DNA of 8,904 nucleotides, taken from the NCBI GenBank assembly GCA_027347805.1, contig DAIEQP010000299.1, forward strand, positions 1 through 8,904, given 5' to 3'. The notes below the pieces were generated by a model. It was not told the origin of the DNA, did not search any database, and saw only the letters and a list, made by a program, of their open reading frames with translations. How positions within the stretch are numbered: position 1 is the stretch's first letter; the number at the start of each line of letters is the position of its first letter. Origin of the DNA: Ignavibacteria bacterium (GTDB taxonomy: Bacteria; Bacteroidota; Ignavibacteria; Ignavibacteriales; Melioribacteraceae). A program made the position numbers and the translations under genes. Positions 1-6,839 of this stretch are shown here, piece after piece.

Positions 1-1337
1 TAATGAAATCAAATCACTGGAATTGGGAAAGAGAAGAATACATTGAAGGTCGTGGTATTGTTTACTTAGGTAAGAAGAATGCGATTAATAATTTTTGCAT
101 CGGCACAGAAGGTAATGAAGCAAGCTGCGCCAAATGTCATATCGGGTTTGGTATGAAAGATTCCAAAACATTTTCTTACACCGATTCCAATAATATTGAT
201 TGCCTCATTTGTCATGATAACACTGAAACATATGCGAAGGCTCCGGAAAAAGGGGGCGCACCAGATTTGAGTTTGGACTTGGCAAACATTGCCCAGCATG
301 TTGGAAAACCTAAAAGATCCAATTGCGGCGTCTGTCATTTCTTTGGCGGCGGCGGTAACAATGTAAAGCATGGAGATCTTGATAAAGCAATGTTTGAGGG
401 AGCCAAAGCGATAGATGTTCATATGGGAACCGATGGAATGAACTTGCAATGTGTTGACTGTCATAAAACAGAAAAACATAATATCAGTGGTAAGATGTAT
501 TCGCTTTCTTCCATGAACCGCAACCGTGCTACATGCGAAGAATGTCATTCGGAAAATCCACATGAAGACGCAGTATTAAATAAGCACACACTAAAAGTTG
601 CTTGCCAGACTTGTCATATACCAACTTACGCAAAAGCAAATGCAACCAAAGTTGCATGGGATTGGTCGACCGCAGGAAAACTAAAAAATGGTGAACCGTA
701 CGAAGAAGATGATAAAGATGGAAACCACACTTACCTTTCAATCAAGGGAAGTTTTAAGTGGGGAAAAAATCTTAAGCCGGATTATATCTGGTTTAACGGT
801 ACAGCAAATCACTATTTACTTGGTGATGCAATTGCAGATACAACCAAGCCGCTTGTTCTTAATATACTCAACGGTTCTTATAGTAATGAAGATTCAAAAA
901 TTATTCCTGTTAAAATACATCGTGCTCGTCAGCCATTCGATCCGGTAAATAAAATGTTGATTCAGCCAAAACTTTATTCTGATAAAAAAGGGGAAGGCGC
1001 GCTCTGGAAAGATTTTGATTGGCAAAAAGCTTCTGAAGTTGGGATGAAAGATGTTGGACTTCCTTACAGCGGCAAAATTTCTTTCATCAGAACAGAAATG
1101 TATTGGCCTATTAATCATATGGTTTCCTCAAAAGAAAATACAGTTAAATGTAACGAATGCCATACTCGTGATAACAGTCGTTTAGCCGACTTAAAAGATT
1201 TTTACATGCCTGCACGTGACTTTAGCCCTGTGATTGAATATGCCGGAAGCGGAATACTGGTGCTTTCTCTGCTTGGTGTTTTCACTCATGGAACAATGAG
1301 ATTAATTTCATCACGTAAAATGAAAAAGAGAGGATGA
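1..1337 (+). CDS. Octaheme tetrathionate reductase-type cytochrome c, 5' truncated by window
   Basis: This is a periplasmic multiheme cytochrome c of the octaheme tetrathionate reductase (OTR) family. Known members reduce tetrathionate, nitrite and hydroxylamine in vitro. Counting from the Met codon at position 3, there are seven CXXCH heme sites at residues 42, 67, 108, 150, 178, 201 and 383. The long gap before the last site and the segment GKKNAINNFCI (residues 23-33) fit the OTR family. The eighth heme and the signal peptide should lie upstream: the Met at position 3 has no signal peptide after it, and bases 1-2 end a sense codon, so the frame is open to the edge. A C-terminal hydrophobic helix (about 409-430) followed by RLISSRKMKKRG should anchor the protein with its C-terminus in the cytoplasm. 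Its stop codon overlaps or directly abuts the cytochrome b gene, the likely electron donor. The family call is strong; the true substrate is not shown by sequence. Confidence 0.88.
   Translation, partial: MKSNHWNWEREEYIEGRGIVYLGKKNAINNFCIGTEGNEASCAKCHIGFGMKDSKTFSYTDSNNIDCLICHDNTETYAKAPEKGGAPDLSLDLANIAQHVGKPKRSNCGVCHFFGGGGNNVKHGDLDKAMFEGAKAIDVHMGTDGMNLQCVDCHKTEKHNISGKMYSLSSMNRNRATCEECHSENPHEDAVLNKHTLKVACQTCHIPTYAKANATKVAWDWSTAGKLKNGEPYEEDDKDGNHTYLSIKGSFKWGKNLKPDYIWFNGTANHYLLGDAIADTTKPLVLNILNGSYSNEDSKIIPVKIHRARQPFDPVNKMLIQPKLYSDKKGEGALWKDFDWQKASEVGMKDVGLPYSGKISFIRTEMYWPINHMVSSKENTVKCNECHTRDNSRLADLKDFYMPARDFSPVIEYAGSGILVLSLLGVFTHGTMRLISSRKMKKRG
1328..1334 (+). promoter_or_regulatory. Ribosome binding site deciding the cytochrome b start
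   Basis: GAGAGGA lies inside the end of the octaheme gene, five bases before the ATG at 1340. It would overlap the alternative ATG at 1334, so it favours the downstream start and suggests translational coupling with the upstream gene. Confidence 0.55.
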
Positions 1338-1339
1338 CA

Positions 1340-2026
1340 ATGAAACAGAAAATTTATATCTATAGAGCATTCGAACGTTTCTGGCATTGGATGCAGGCAA
1401 TATTAATCTTCTTTTTAGCAGCAACGGGATTTGAAATTCATGGCTCTATAACATTCTTTGGATATCAGAATGCAGTTAAGTATCATAATGTAGCCGCATA
1501 TGTTTTTATAATTCTGATTGCATTTGCAATCTTCTGGCATTTTTCTACAGGTGAATGGAGACAATATCTTCCAACAGCAAAAAATTTGAAAGCTCAACTA
1601 GATTATTATTTGTTCGGGATTTTCATAAATGCATCACATCCAACAAAGAAAACTGTTTTAAGTAAACTCAACCCACTACAAAAACTTGTTTACCTTTCTT
1701 TGAAGGTGCTGGTAATCCCTACCATGGTTGTATCAGGATTGCTCTACATGTTTTATCGCTATCCACAAAAAGGAACAATAGAAGGACTCAATATTGGTTC
1801 AATAGAAGTAATAGCATTGTTTCACACGGCAGCAGCTTTTCTTCTACTTGCATTTATAATTGTTCATCTCTATTTAATAACTACGGGTGCGACTGTTACA
1901 TCAAATCTTAAAGCCATGATTACTGGTTACGAAGAATTAGAAAGTGAAGACAAAGATAAACATCAAACAAAAAGTGAAATATCTAACAAAACAAAAATTG
2001 CAGAAGTTGAGGTGACTCATGAATAG
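1340..2026 (+). CDS. Membrane cytochrome b (b561/PhsC-like), electron donor to octaheme cytochrome
   Basis: This is a di-heme cytochrome b of the b561/hydrogenase-b type, similar to COG4117 thiosulfate reductase cytochrome b. Such proteins pass electrons between the quinone pool and a periplasmic reductase. Four membrane helices are visible at about residues 18-35, 52-72, 118-140 and 160-182 (numbered from the upstream ATG at 1334). Candidate heme ligands are His18, His51, His69, His164 and His178. RFWHW at the start of helix 1 is typical of the family. The last 30 residues are hydrophilic and rich in Glu/Lys. Two starts are possible. The ATG at 1334 overlaps the previous stop (ATGA). The ATG at 1340 is preferred because GAGAGGA at 1328-1334 sits five bases before it. 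The position directly after the octaheme gene supports a two-part quinol-linked reductase. The family is sure; the electron direction is inferred. Confidence 0.88.
   Translation: MKQKIYIYRAFERFWHWMQAILIFFLAATGFEIHGSITFFGYQNAVKYHNVAAYVFIILIAFAIFWHFSTGEWRQYLPTAKNLKAQLDYYLFGIFINASHPTKKTVLSKLNPLQKLVYLSLKVLVIPTMVVSGLLYMFYRYPQKGTIEGLNIGSIEVIALFHTAAAFLLLAFIIVHLYLITTGATVTSNLKAMITGYEELESEDKDKHQTKSEISNKTKIAEVEVTHE
2009..2015 (+). promoter_or_regulatory. Ribosome binding site for first YeeE/YedE gene, inside cytochrome b gene
   Basis: GAGGTGA is a strong Shine-Dalgarno site located within the last codons of the cytochrome b gene, three bases before the ATG at 2019. With the eight-base gene overlap it indicates coupled translation of the cytochrome and the transporter half. 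Confidence 0.6.
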
Positions 2027-2534
2027 CACAAAATATATGAATCCATATTTAGCTGGATTTTTTCTTGGCTTGATATTATTAGTTACAATTTACATAACAG
2101 GAAGAGGACTTGGTGCAAGCGGAGCCGTAAAAAGTGCCGTGGTTGCAACTGTTGAAACTGTAGCACCAGTTCACACATCAAACACAAAGTTTTATAAAGA
2201 ATATGGTGAAGAACATACTGGCAATCCGCTGAAAAATTGGCTTGTCTTTGAAGTAATAGGAGTAGTAATAGGCGCCTTCATTTCAGGATTAATTTCCAAC
2301 AGACTAAAATTTACTCTTGAACACTCACCAAAAATAAAAAGTAAGATTAGAATCTTTGGTGCTTTGATCGGCGGAGCTTTGTTTGGATTTGGAGCCCAAC
2401 TTGGAAGAGGCTGCACAAGTGGTGCGGCTTTAAGCGGAATGGCAGTTTTATCATTTGGTGGAATAATTACGATGCTCGCGATCTTTGGCGGCGCATATGC
2501 ATTCGCTTACTTCTTTAGAAAACTCTGGTTATAA
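2019..2534 (+). CDS. YeeE/YedE sulfur-transport protein, half 1
   Basis: This is an integral membrane protein of the YeeE/YedE (Sulf_transp) family, whose characterised full-length members take up thiosulfate through a path lined with conserved cysteines. It is 171 residues, about half the length of a full YeeE, so it should pair with the following gene. The signature GRGCTSG sits at residues 129-135 with the key Cys132; a weaker related loop, GRGLGASGA, is at 28-36 and lacks the cysteine. Membrane segments lie at about 9-27, 74-93, 112-128 and 138-166. The segment between about 35 and 72 is an extramembrane loop. The ATG at 2019 follows a strong ribosome site and overlaps the cytochrome b gene by eight bases. 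Co-translation with a tetrathionate-reductase-type cytochrome suggests import of its reduced sulfur product. The family is clear; the substrate is inferred. Confidence 0.85.
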   Translation: MNSTKYMNPYLAGFFLGLILLVTIYITGRGLGASGAVKSAVVATVETVAPVHTSNTKFYKEYGEEHTGNPLKNWLVFEVIGVVIGAFISGLISNRLKFTLEHSPKIKSKIRIFGALIGGALFGFGAQLGRGCTSGAALSGMAVLSFGGIITMLAIFGGAYAFAYFFRKLWL

Positions 2535-2548
2535 AAGGAGAAATTAAT

Positions 2549-3745
2549 ATGGGACCATTAGTGCCTGAAGTAATTGGTAACGAACTAAATTTTGTTGTAG
2601 CTCTTTTTGTTGGAATTGCATTTGGATTCATATTAGAACAAGCAGGGTTCTCAACATCTAAAAAACTTGTTGGACTTTTTTACGGATATGATTTTACCGT
2701 TCTGCGCGTATTCTTCACCGCTGGTGTAACTGCAATGATAGGTGTTGTTGCACTTAATCATTTTGGACTGATTGATATATCACTTGTATATGTTAACCCA
2801 ACTTTTCTTTGGTCTGCCTTAGTTGGTGGATTAATTATGGGCTTAGGATTTGTTGTGGGAGGATATTGTCCGGGAACTAGTGTTTGTGCAGCAGCAATTG
2901 GAAAAATTGACGCAATGATTTTTGTCGGTGGATCATTTCTTGGTGTGTTAGTATTTGCTGAGGGTTATCCGTTATTCGAAGGATTATACAAAGCGGCTAA
3001 TTGGGGAAGTCCAAGAATTTTTGAAACGCTTGGAATGTCTCAATCATTATTTGCTTTTCTGCTAACTGCAATTGCTGTTGGTGCATTCTGGGCTGTTACA
3101 CTCATTGAGAATAAAGTTAATGGAAAACCTAATCCGGAATTCAGTTCTAAAAAACTTTATTATGGTTTAACAGCGATTGCACTTGTTATTGGTCTTGCGG
3201 CTTTTGTTATGCCTGATAGGAAGGAAGCTATGTTAAATCAGGTCAAAGACAAAAATTATATTGCAAACTATCCTGTAAAGATGATTACGAGTGATGAGTT
3301 AGCGTTCAGATTAATAGATGATGATAAAGATTTGCAGTTGATCGATCTTCGTTCGCCAAAAGAATTTGATGCAATGTCATTGCCAAAATCAAATCGATTT
3401 GGATTGGAAAATATTTTCGAAAAAGATGTTCACAATATCCTTTCAATAAAGCACAAAAGAAATATATTCTTAGCTAATGATGAAGCCGCTGCAATGAAAG
3501 GTGCTATTCTTGCAAAAGAATTAGGATACGAAAATGTATCTGTCCTAAAAGGTGGATTGGATCAATTCAAAACAGATATACTAAATTTCACAATGCCTTC
3601 ACAAACCGCTGGCAGAAGTCAAGCAGATACTTTTCGGTTTAGAACAAAAGCAAAAGAACTCATTCCAATTTTAATCCAGCAGAACAAACTGACAAAAAAT
3701 TCTGGTGAGCAAAAGAAATCTAAACGCGTTGTTGGTGGGTGTTAA
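2549..3745 (+). CDS. YeeE/YedE transport protein half 2 fused to a cysteine-less rhodanese-like domain
   Basis: Residues 1-225 form the second YeeE/YedE half, with six likely membrane helices (about 13-30, 52-70, 88-106, 122-140, 166-186, 204-222). The family motifs are EQAGFS (30-35) and GGYCPGTS (104-111), with Cys107 and also Cys113. Residues about 246-345 resemble a rhodanese domain: LIDLRSPKEFD (264-274), then a typical end with AKELGYENVSVLKGG (322-336). The catalytic cysteine position aligns to Ala309 (FLANDEAAAMKG), and the domain has no cysteine at all, so sulfurtransferase activity is unlikely. A basic tail follows and ends in GGC, making Cys398 the last residue. AAAGGAG at 2534-2540, eight bases before the ATG, sets the start, 14 bases after the preceding stop. 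Six helices would put the rhodanese domain on the same side as the N-terminus, probably the cytoplasm. The domain may bind or regulate rather than catalyse. Confidence 0.85.
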   Translation: MGPLVPEVIGNELNFVVALFVGIAFGFILEQAGFSTSKKLVGLFYGYDFTVLRVFFTAGVTAMIGVVALNHFGLIDISLVYVNPTFLWSALVGGLIMGLGFVVGGYCPGTSVCAAAIGKIDAMIFVGGSFLGVLVFAEGYPLFEGLYKAANWGSPRIFETLGMSQSLFAFLLTAIAVGAFWAVTLIENKVNGKPNPEFSSKKLYYGLTAIALVIGLAAFVMPDRKEAMLNQVKDKNYIANYPVKMITSDELAFRLIDDDKDLQLIDLRSPKEFDAMSLPKSNRFGLENIFEKDVHNILSIKHKRNIFLANDEAAAMKGAILAKELGYENVSVLKGGLDQFKTDILNFTMPSQTAGRSQADTFRFRTKAKELIPILIQQNKLTKNSGEQKKSKRVVGGC

Positions 3746-3850
3746 ATAATAAAGTTCGTTAACTCAAAATTGCAGAAAGTGGCTATCACCATTAGGCAAT
3801 TATTAAACGAAGAGTCAAAAGCTCTTTCATACAAACAATAGGAGAACTAA

Positions 3851-5341
3851 ATGAAGTTGCTGATCAGATCATCTATATTAATTGTGGTTTTGGTTTCATT
3901 AACATTTTCTCAAACAGGAACTCGTCTTGTTGATTTCAACGCAAGATCATTAGGAAGAGGTGGTACATCAATTGGAGTTTTTGATAGCCCGAATCTTATG
4001 ATGACAAATCCTGCTGGAATTTCATTTCTAAATGGTTCAATGCTTGATTTAGATTTTTCATTGATGTTTCCTTCTATTCATTTCAAAAATAAACTTAATG
4101 ACATTGATGGAGATAAAAATACATTTCCACTTCCTTCATTAAGCTATGTGAATAAATATGCCGATAGTAAATTCAGTTGGGGAGTTGGCTTCTTCACTGC
4201 CGGCGGAATGGGAGCTGACTTTGCATTGAAGCACGCACTTTACGTTAATCAAGATGGAACATACAATGCTCAACAGTATCATTCTAAATTAGCATCTATG
4301 CAGGGAGGATTGACAGTTGCATATCAGTTCAATGAAAATTTATCTGTTGGTGTAAGTGCACATATCGTTTACAGTATGCTAGAATTTGGAATGCCATATT
4401 CATTGAATCCGATGATTATGAATGGTGTTGCAATGCCGGGAATGACTTTTGGGATGATGTTTGCCGCGCCACAATCTGTTGGAGGATTTGGCTACGATGA
4501 AGTAACAGCAACTGCAAAAATGAATGAACTTTCCGCAATTGGTTTTAATGGGAAGATTGGTATTGCTTATAAAGTGAATGATAAACTTTCATTCGGATTG
4601 AATTACACATTGCCAACATCTTTAACATACAAAAATGGTAAAGCCTCAATGGATATGACAGCACAACTTAACGATGCTTTCGGCAAGGCTATGATGGGCT
4701 GGATGATGCAGAATCCTGGCAAAACTCAACTACAAGCTCAAGCTGCTATCATGGCTCAATTTACTCAACTTGGAATTGATATGTCTAAAGGTGTTGCCGC
4801 AAATTATGATTTAGATGTTGATCTTAAGTTTCCACAATCAATCGGATTTGGTGTTTCTTATAATGCTTCGTCTGTATTAAAATTAGCAGCAGATTTTGAG
4901 TGGTTAAATTGGGAAAATGCATTTGATAAAATGACATTGAAATTAACTAATGGAAATAATTCCAATGTTAATAAAATGATAGGCAGTTCTGGTATGAATA
5001 TAGATTTTCCAATGAACTGGAAAAATTCTATTGTAATTAAAGTTGGTGGTGAATATATGGCAAACAAGGAATTAACATTAAGAGTCGGTTATACCTACGG
5101 CACTAATCCTGTTCCAGAAACCACAATATTCCCAATCTTTCCAGCTGTAGTAGAGAGCCATGTGATGTTTGGAGCTAGTTATAAAATCTCTAAACCGCTA
5201 ACAATTCATGCAGCGTTTGAAATGGGACTTAATAAATCAGAAACAGCAAGTAACCCAAGTATAATTGCAAACGAGTATGATGGAAGTACAAGTCAGTTAT
5301 CAACAACATTAATTCATGTTGCTGCTAGCTATGCCTTCTAA
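3851..5341 (+). CDS. FadL/OmpP1-family outer-membrane transport protein, methionine-rich
   Basis: This is an outer-membrane beta-barrel channel of the FadL/OmpP1/TodX family, used for uptake of hydrophobic small molecules. A signal peptide covers residues 1-20 (probable cleavage after Ser20, before QTG). It is followed by the family's N-terminal hatch region: SLGRGGTSIGVFDSPNLMMTNPAG, with NPAG at 53-56. Alternating strand patterns run to the end, and the protein finishes in the aromatic residue Phe496, as is usual for barrel insertion. The length of 496 fits the family. Two segments are unusually rich in methionine: residues 176-203 have eight Met, and 281-286 has four Met (MMGWMM). AGGAG at 3840-3844, six bases before the ATG, fixes the start. 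It lies 105 bases after the transporter genes with no terminator seen between, so it may be read in the same transcript or from its own promoter. The cargo is unknown. Confidence 0.85.
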   Translation: MKLLIRSSILIVVLVSLTFSQTGTRLVDFNARSLGRGGTSIGVFDSPNLMMTNPAGISFLNGSMLDLDFSLMFPSIHFKNKLNDIDGDKNTFPLPSLSYVNKYADSKFSWGVGFFTAGGMGADFALKHALYVNQDGTYNAQQYHSKLASMQGGLTVAYQFNENLSVGVSAHIVYSMLEFGMPYSLNPMIMNGVAMPGMTFGMMFAAPQSVGGFGYDEVTATAKMNELSAIGFNGKIGIAYKVNDKLSFGLNYTLPTSLTYKNGKASMDMTAQLNDAFGKAMMGWMMQNPGKTQLQAQAAIMAQFTQLGIDMSKGVAANYDLDVDLKFPQSIGFGVSYNASSVLKLAADFEWLNWENAFDKMTLKLTNGNNSNVNKMIGSSGMNIDFPMNWKNSIVIKVGGEYMANKELTLRVGYTYGTNPVPETTIFPIFPAVVESHVMFGASYKISKPLTIHAAFEMGLNKSETASNPSIIANEYDGSTSQLSTTLIHVAASYAF

Positions 5342-5387
5342 CATAAATGTGTAAATACTATTGAAATTCAATTTGTTAATAAAACAG

Positions 5388-5420
5388 AACCCAACTATTA
5401 AAAAATGGTTGGGTTTTTGT
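5388..5420. terminator. Strong hairpin terminator, probably bidirectional
   Basis: AACCCAACTATT (5388-5399) pairs with AATGGTTGGGTT (5404-5415) to give a 12-bp stem with one G-T pair and an AAAA loop. A T-run follows on the plus strand (5414-5418, then GTTTG). Read on the minus strand, the hairpin is followed by CTGTTTTATT. It therefore ends the outer-membrane protein gene and can also end the converging sigma/anti-sigma operon. Confidence 0.9.
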
Positions 5421-5494
5421 TTGTTAAACTTACTGCTCGGATGTAGTGTTGAGAAGAAATTACGCTGAATCAATCAAGGAGATACTATACGGCC

Positions 5495-5731
5495 TTATTT
5501 ATCTAATCCGAGAATGCTCATCAGTTTCGAATGGGAATGTTCGGGAAGAACTACATTATAATTTTTATAGAAGCTAATAGTGTCGTTAACGGATTTAAAG
5601 TAATGTTGACAATTACTACAACCATTAAGATGTGTTTTTATTGAAATACACTTAGGTGATTCGAGGTCTTCCCCAAGGTTTTCACAAATGTGTTCCATTA
5701 CATCTTTACATACTACTTCAGGTTGTTTCAT
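5495..5731 (-). CDS. Small soluble zinc-finger anti-sigma factor
   Basis: This is a 78-residue protein with the zinc-binding anti-sigma (ZAS, zf-HC2) motif H-x3-C-x2-C: His34, Cys38, Cys41 (THLNGCSNC). Other possible zinc or redox ligands are His14, Cys16 and Cys28. There is no hydrophobic segment, so it should be cytoplasmic, unlike the many anti-sigma factors with a membrane helix. Its start codon lies inside the end of the ECF sigma gene (14-base overlap), and AGAAG lies a few bases upstream, so the two are co-translated as a cognate pair. Soluble ZAS proteins such as RsrA and ChrR sense disulfide stress, singlet oxygen or metals through zinc loss. A similar thiol-based signal is plausible here but unproven. 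Confidence 0.82.
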   Translation of the reverse strand: MKQPEVVCKDVMEHICENLGEDLESPKCISIKTHLNGCSNCQHYFKSVNDTISFYKNYNVVLPEHSHSKLMSILGLDK

Positions 5732-6287
5732 TCTTTAACTTCTCATTAAGTTCATTTCTTAAAAATGCTCTTGCTCTGTGCAGCCTAGATTTTGTGGCTG
5801 CTATTGAAAGCTTAGTAATATCAGCTGTTTCTTCTGTTGAAAGCCCCTCAACATCCCTCAATAAAAATACGATTCTATATTCGGGATTTAGTTTCGCTAT
5901 TGCTTTATCAAGAATATCCTTTAACTCTTTGTTCTCTGTTATTTTTTCCGGTGACACTTTCCAATCAGCAAATGATTTTTCATCAATATACACATCGTCA
6001 TCGTCAAGTGAAGCGTTCGAGTGTTTTGATGAACTTCTAGCCAACATCAAACAATGATTCGATACAACTGTATAGAGCCAAGTTGATAATTTAGAATCAC
6101 CCTTGAACTGATTTATGTTTTTTAACATGCTGAGAAAAGTTTCCTGCATAGTATTCTCAGCACGATGCCTATCTCTGCATATCTTAAAAGAAAAATTATA
6201 AACAGTGTTTTCATAATTTTTCACTAGCTGCTCAATAGCGCTCTTGTTTCCTGCTTGAGCTTGTTCAATAAGTATTGATTCATTCAT
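5718..6287 (-). CDS. ECF-type RNA polymerase sigma factor
   Basis: This is a sigma-70 family factor of the extracytoplasmic function (RpoE/SigW-like) class, 189 residues, the usual length. Region 2 spans about residues 20-88, including AENTMQETFLSML (43-55) and the promoter-melting/-10-binding segment around GDSKLSTWLYTVVSNHC (63-79). Region 4 spans about 130-182, with the helix-turn-helix LSTEETADITKLSIAATKSRLHRAR. The linker holds four consecutive Asp (95-98). It is co-transcribed with the zinc-finger protein that overlaps its end, which should hold it inactive. No good ribosome site is visible before the ATG. The gene is divergent from the YgaP-like gene, sharing a 150-base gap, and convergent with the outer-membrane protein gene. 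The regulon cannot be told from this window; the neighbouring thiol/sulfur genes are candidates. Confidence 0.92.
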   Translation of the reverse strand: MNESILIEQAQAGNKSAIEQLVKNYENTVYNFSFKICRDRHRAENTMQETFLSMLKNINQFKGDSKLSTWLYTVVSNHCLMLARSSSKHSNASLDDDDVYIDEKSFADWKVSPEKITENKELKDILDKAIAKLNPEYRIVFLLRDVEGLSTEETADITKLSIAATKSRLHRARAFLRNELNEKLKNETT

Positions 6288-6437
6288 TCAGTACGATGCC
6301 GGTAATTGTAAATGGATTCAAAACAAAAATACATATAATTATGGATTTGGATTATTTATTCAAACCTTACATGTTACTTGTGAATCTTTACCATTCCAAT
6401 TCCATCTAACATAATAATAATTACTAGAAGGAATAAA
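6288..6437. other. Divergent intergenic region between sigma factor and YgaP-like gene
   Basis: These 150 AT-rich bases must hold the promoters for the sigma operon (leftward) and probably the YgaP-like gene (rightward). On the minus strand a TATTTTTG (6331-6324) matches the Bacteroidota -7 consensus TAnnTTTG, but no TTG lies at the expected distance upstream, so no promoter is assigned. Confidence 0.5.
6426..6432 (+). promoter_or_regulatory. Ribosome binding site supporting a GTG start
   Basis: AGAAGGA lies five bases before the GTG at 6438. The in-frame ATG at 6459 has no comparable site, so the GTG is the better start for the small membrane protein. Confidence 0.6.
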
Positions 6438-6656
6438 GTGGATAAGATTAAAGCTAAAATGGGGTTGGATAGAAAACTACGAATTGGAATCGGTGCTGGA
6501 ATTATATTGACAGGACTTGTTATGCAATATACCTGGTGGTTTGTGGGAATATTTCCTATGATGGCTGGCATTATAAATCGTTGCCCTTCATTTATGACTT
6601 TTGGTTCTTCATCCTGCAGTATTGAACCGATAAAACAAGAAATAAAAAAAGACTAG
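6438..6656 (+). CDS. YgaP-like small membrane protein (DUF2892)
   Basis: This is a 72-residue inner-membrane protein of the DUF2892/YgaP transmembrane-domain family. It has two helices at about 16-30 and 33-47, preceded by the typical DRKLRIGIGAG segment (11-21) and followed by the family's paired cysteines in RCPSFMTFGSSSC, Cys49 and Cys60. In E. coli YgaP the same membrane module is fused to a rhodanese domain; here it stands alone. The gene starts with GTG and is divergent from the sigma factor gene. A 183-base gap separates it from the thioredoxin-reductase fusion, so co-transcription is uncertain. The two cysteines could take part in persulfide or disulfide chemistry at the membrane, but no function has been shown for stand-alone members as far as I know. 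Confidence 0.8.
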   Translation: MDKIKAKMGLDRKLRIGIGAGIILTGLVMQYTWWFVGIFPMMAGIINRCPSFMTFGSSSCSIEPIKQEIKKD

Positions 6657-6712
6657 TCGAGCAACCAGAGCATGTGTAAATAGCTAAAACAATCATTATT
6701 TTCCTTTCAGAT

Positions 6713-6761
6713 AATGAAACTAGAGTTATAAATTTTTTTATTGTAAGTGAATCGTTTCATT
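6713..6761. repeat. 8-bp inverted repeat in the leader of the thioredoxin-reductase fusion gene
   Basis: AATGAAAC (6713-6720) and GTTTCATT (6754-6761) are perfect inverted copies 33 bases apart. A second, overlapping hairpin is possible: TCATTAT (6693-6699) with ATAATGA (6711-6717). The region is AT-rich, so chance is possible; it could be an operator or leader structure. Confidence 0.3.
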
Positions 6762-6839
6762 CAAAGTTGCATCCAACACAATGATATCTGATTAATTATT
6801 GTATAGAGTTTAGTTTACAAAATTTATGGAGTTTTTCTA

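Noticed and set aside
3..5. ATG at position 3 as true start of the octaheme cytochrome
   Set aside because: No signal peptide follows, only seven of eight heme sites are present, and the preceding bases leave the frame open, so it is an internal Met.
66..563. Long minus-strand open frame opposite the octaheme cytochrome gene
   Set aside because: A shadow of the real coding strand; no recognisable domain and no ribosome site, while the plus frame has seven heme motifs.
3807..3830. AAGAG/CTCTT hairpin before the outer-membrane protein gene as a terminator
   Set aside because: The stem is only five pairs and no T-run follows, so termination is not supported.
5656..6057. Plus-strand open frame opposite the sigma factor gene
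   Set aside because: Low-complexity Ser/Phe/Leu translation, antisense to a clear ECF sigma factor; no family resemblance.
6324..6331. Bacteroidota-type -7 element TATTTTTG (minus strand) before the sigma gene
   Set aside because: Matches TAnnTTTG, but no TTG -33 element lies 19-21 bases upstream; the region is AT-rich and chance matches are likely.
6390..6490. Inverted match between CCAATTCC-type bases before the YgaP-like gene and GAATTGGAAT inside it
   Set aside because: Simple AT-rich ten-base match across about 75 bases; expected by chance and no clear role.
6651..6658. GACTAGTC palindrome at the stop codon of the YgaP-like gene
   Set aside because: An isolated 8-bp palindrome with no T-run or partner repeat.
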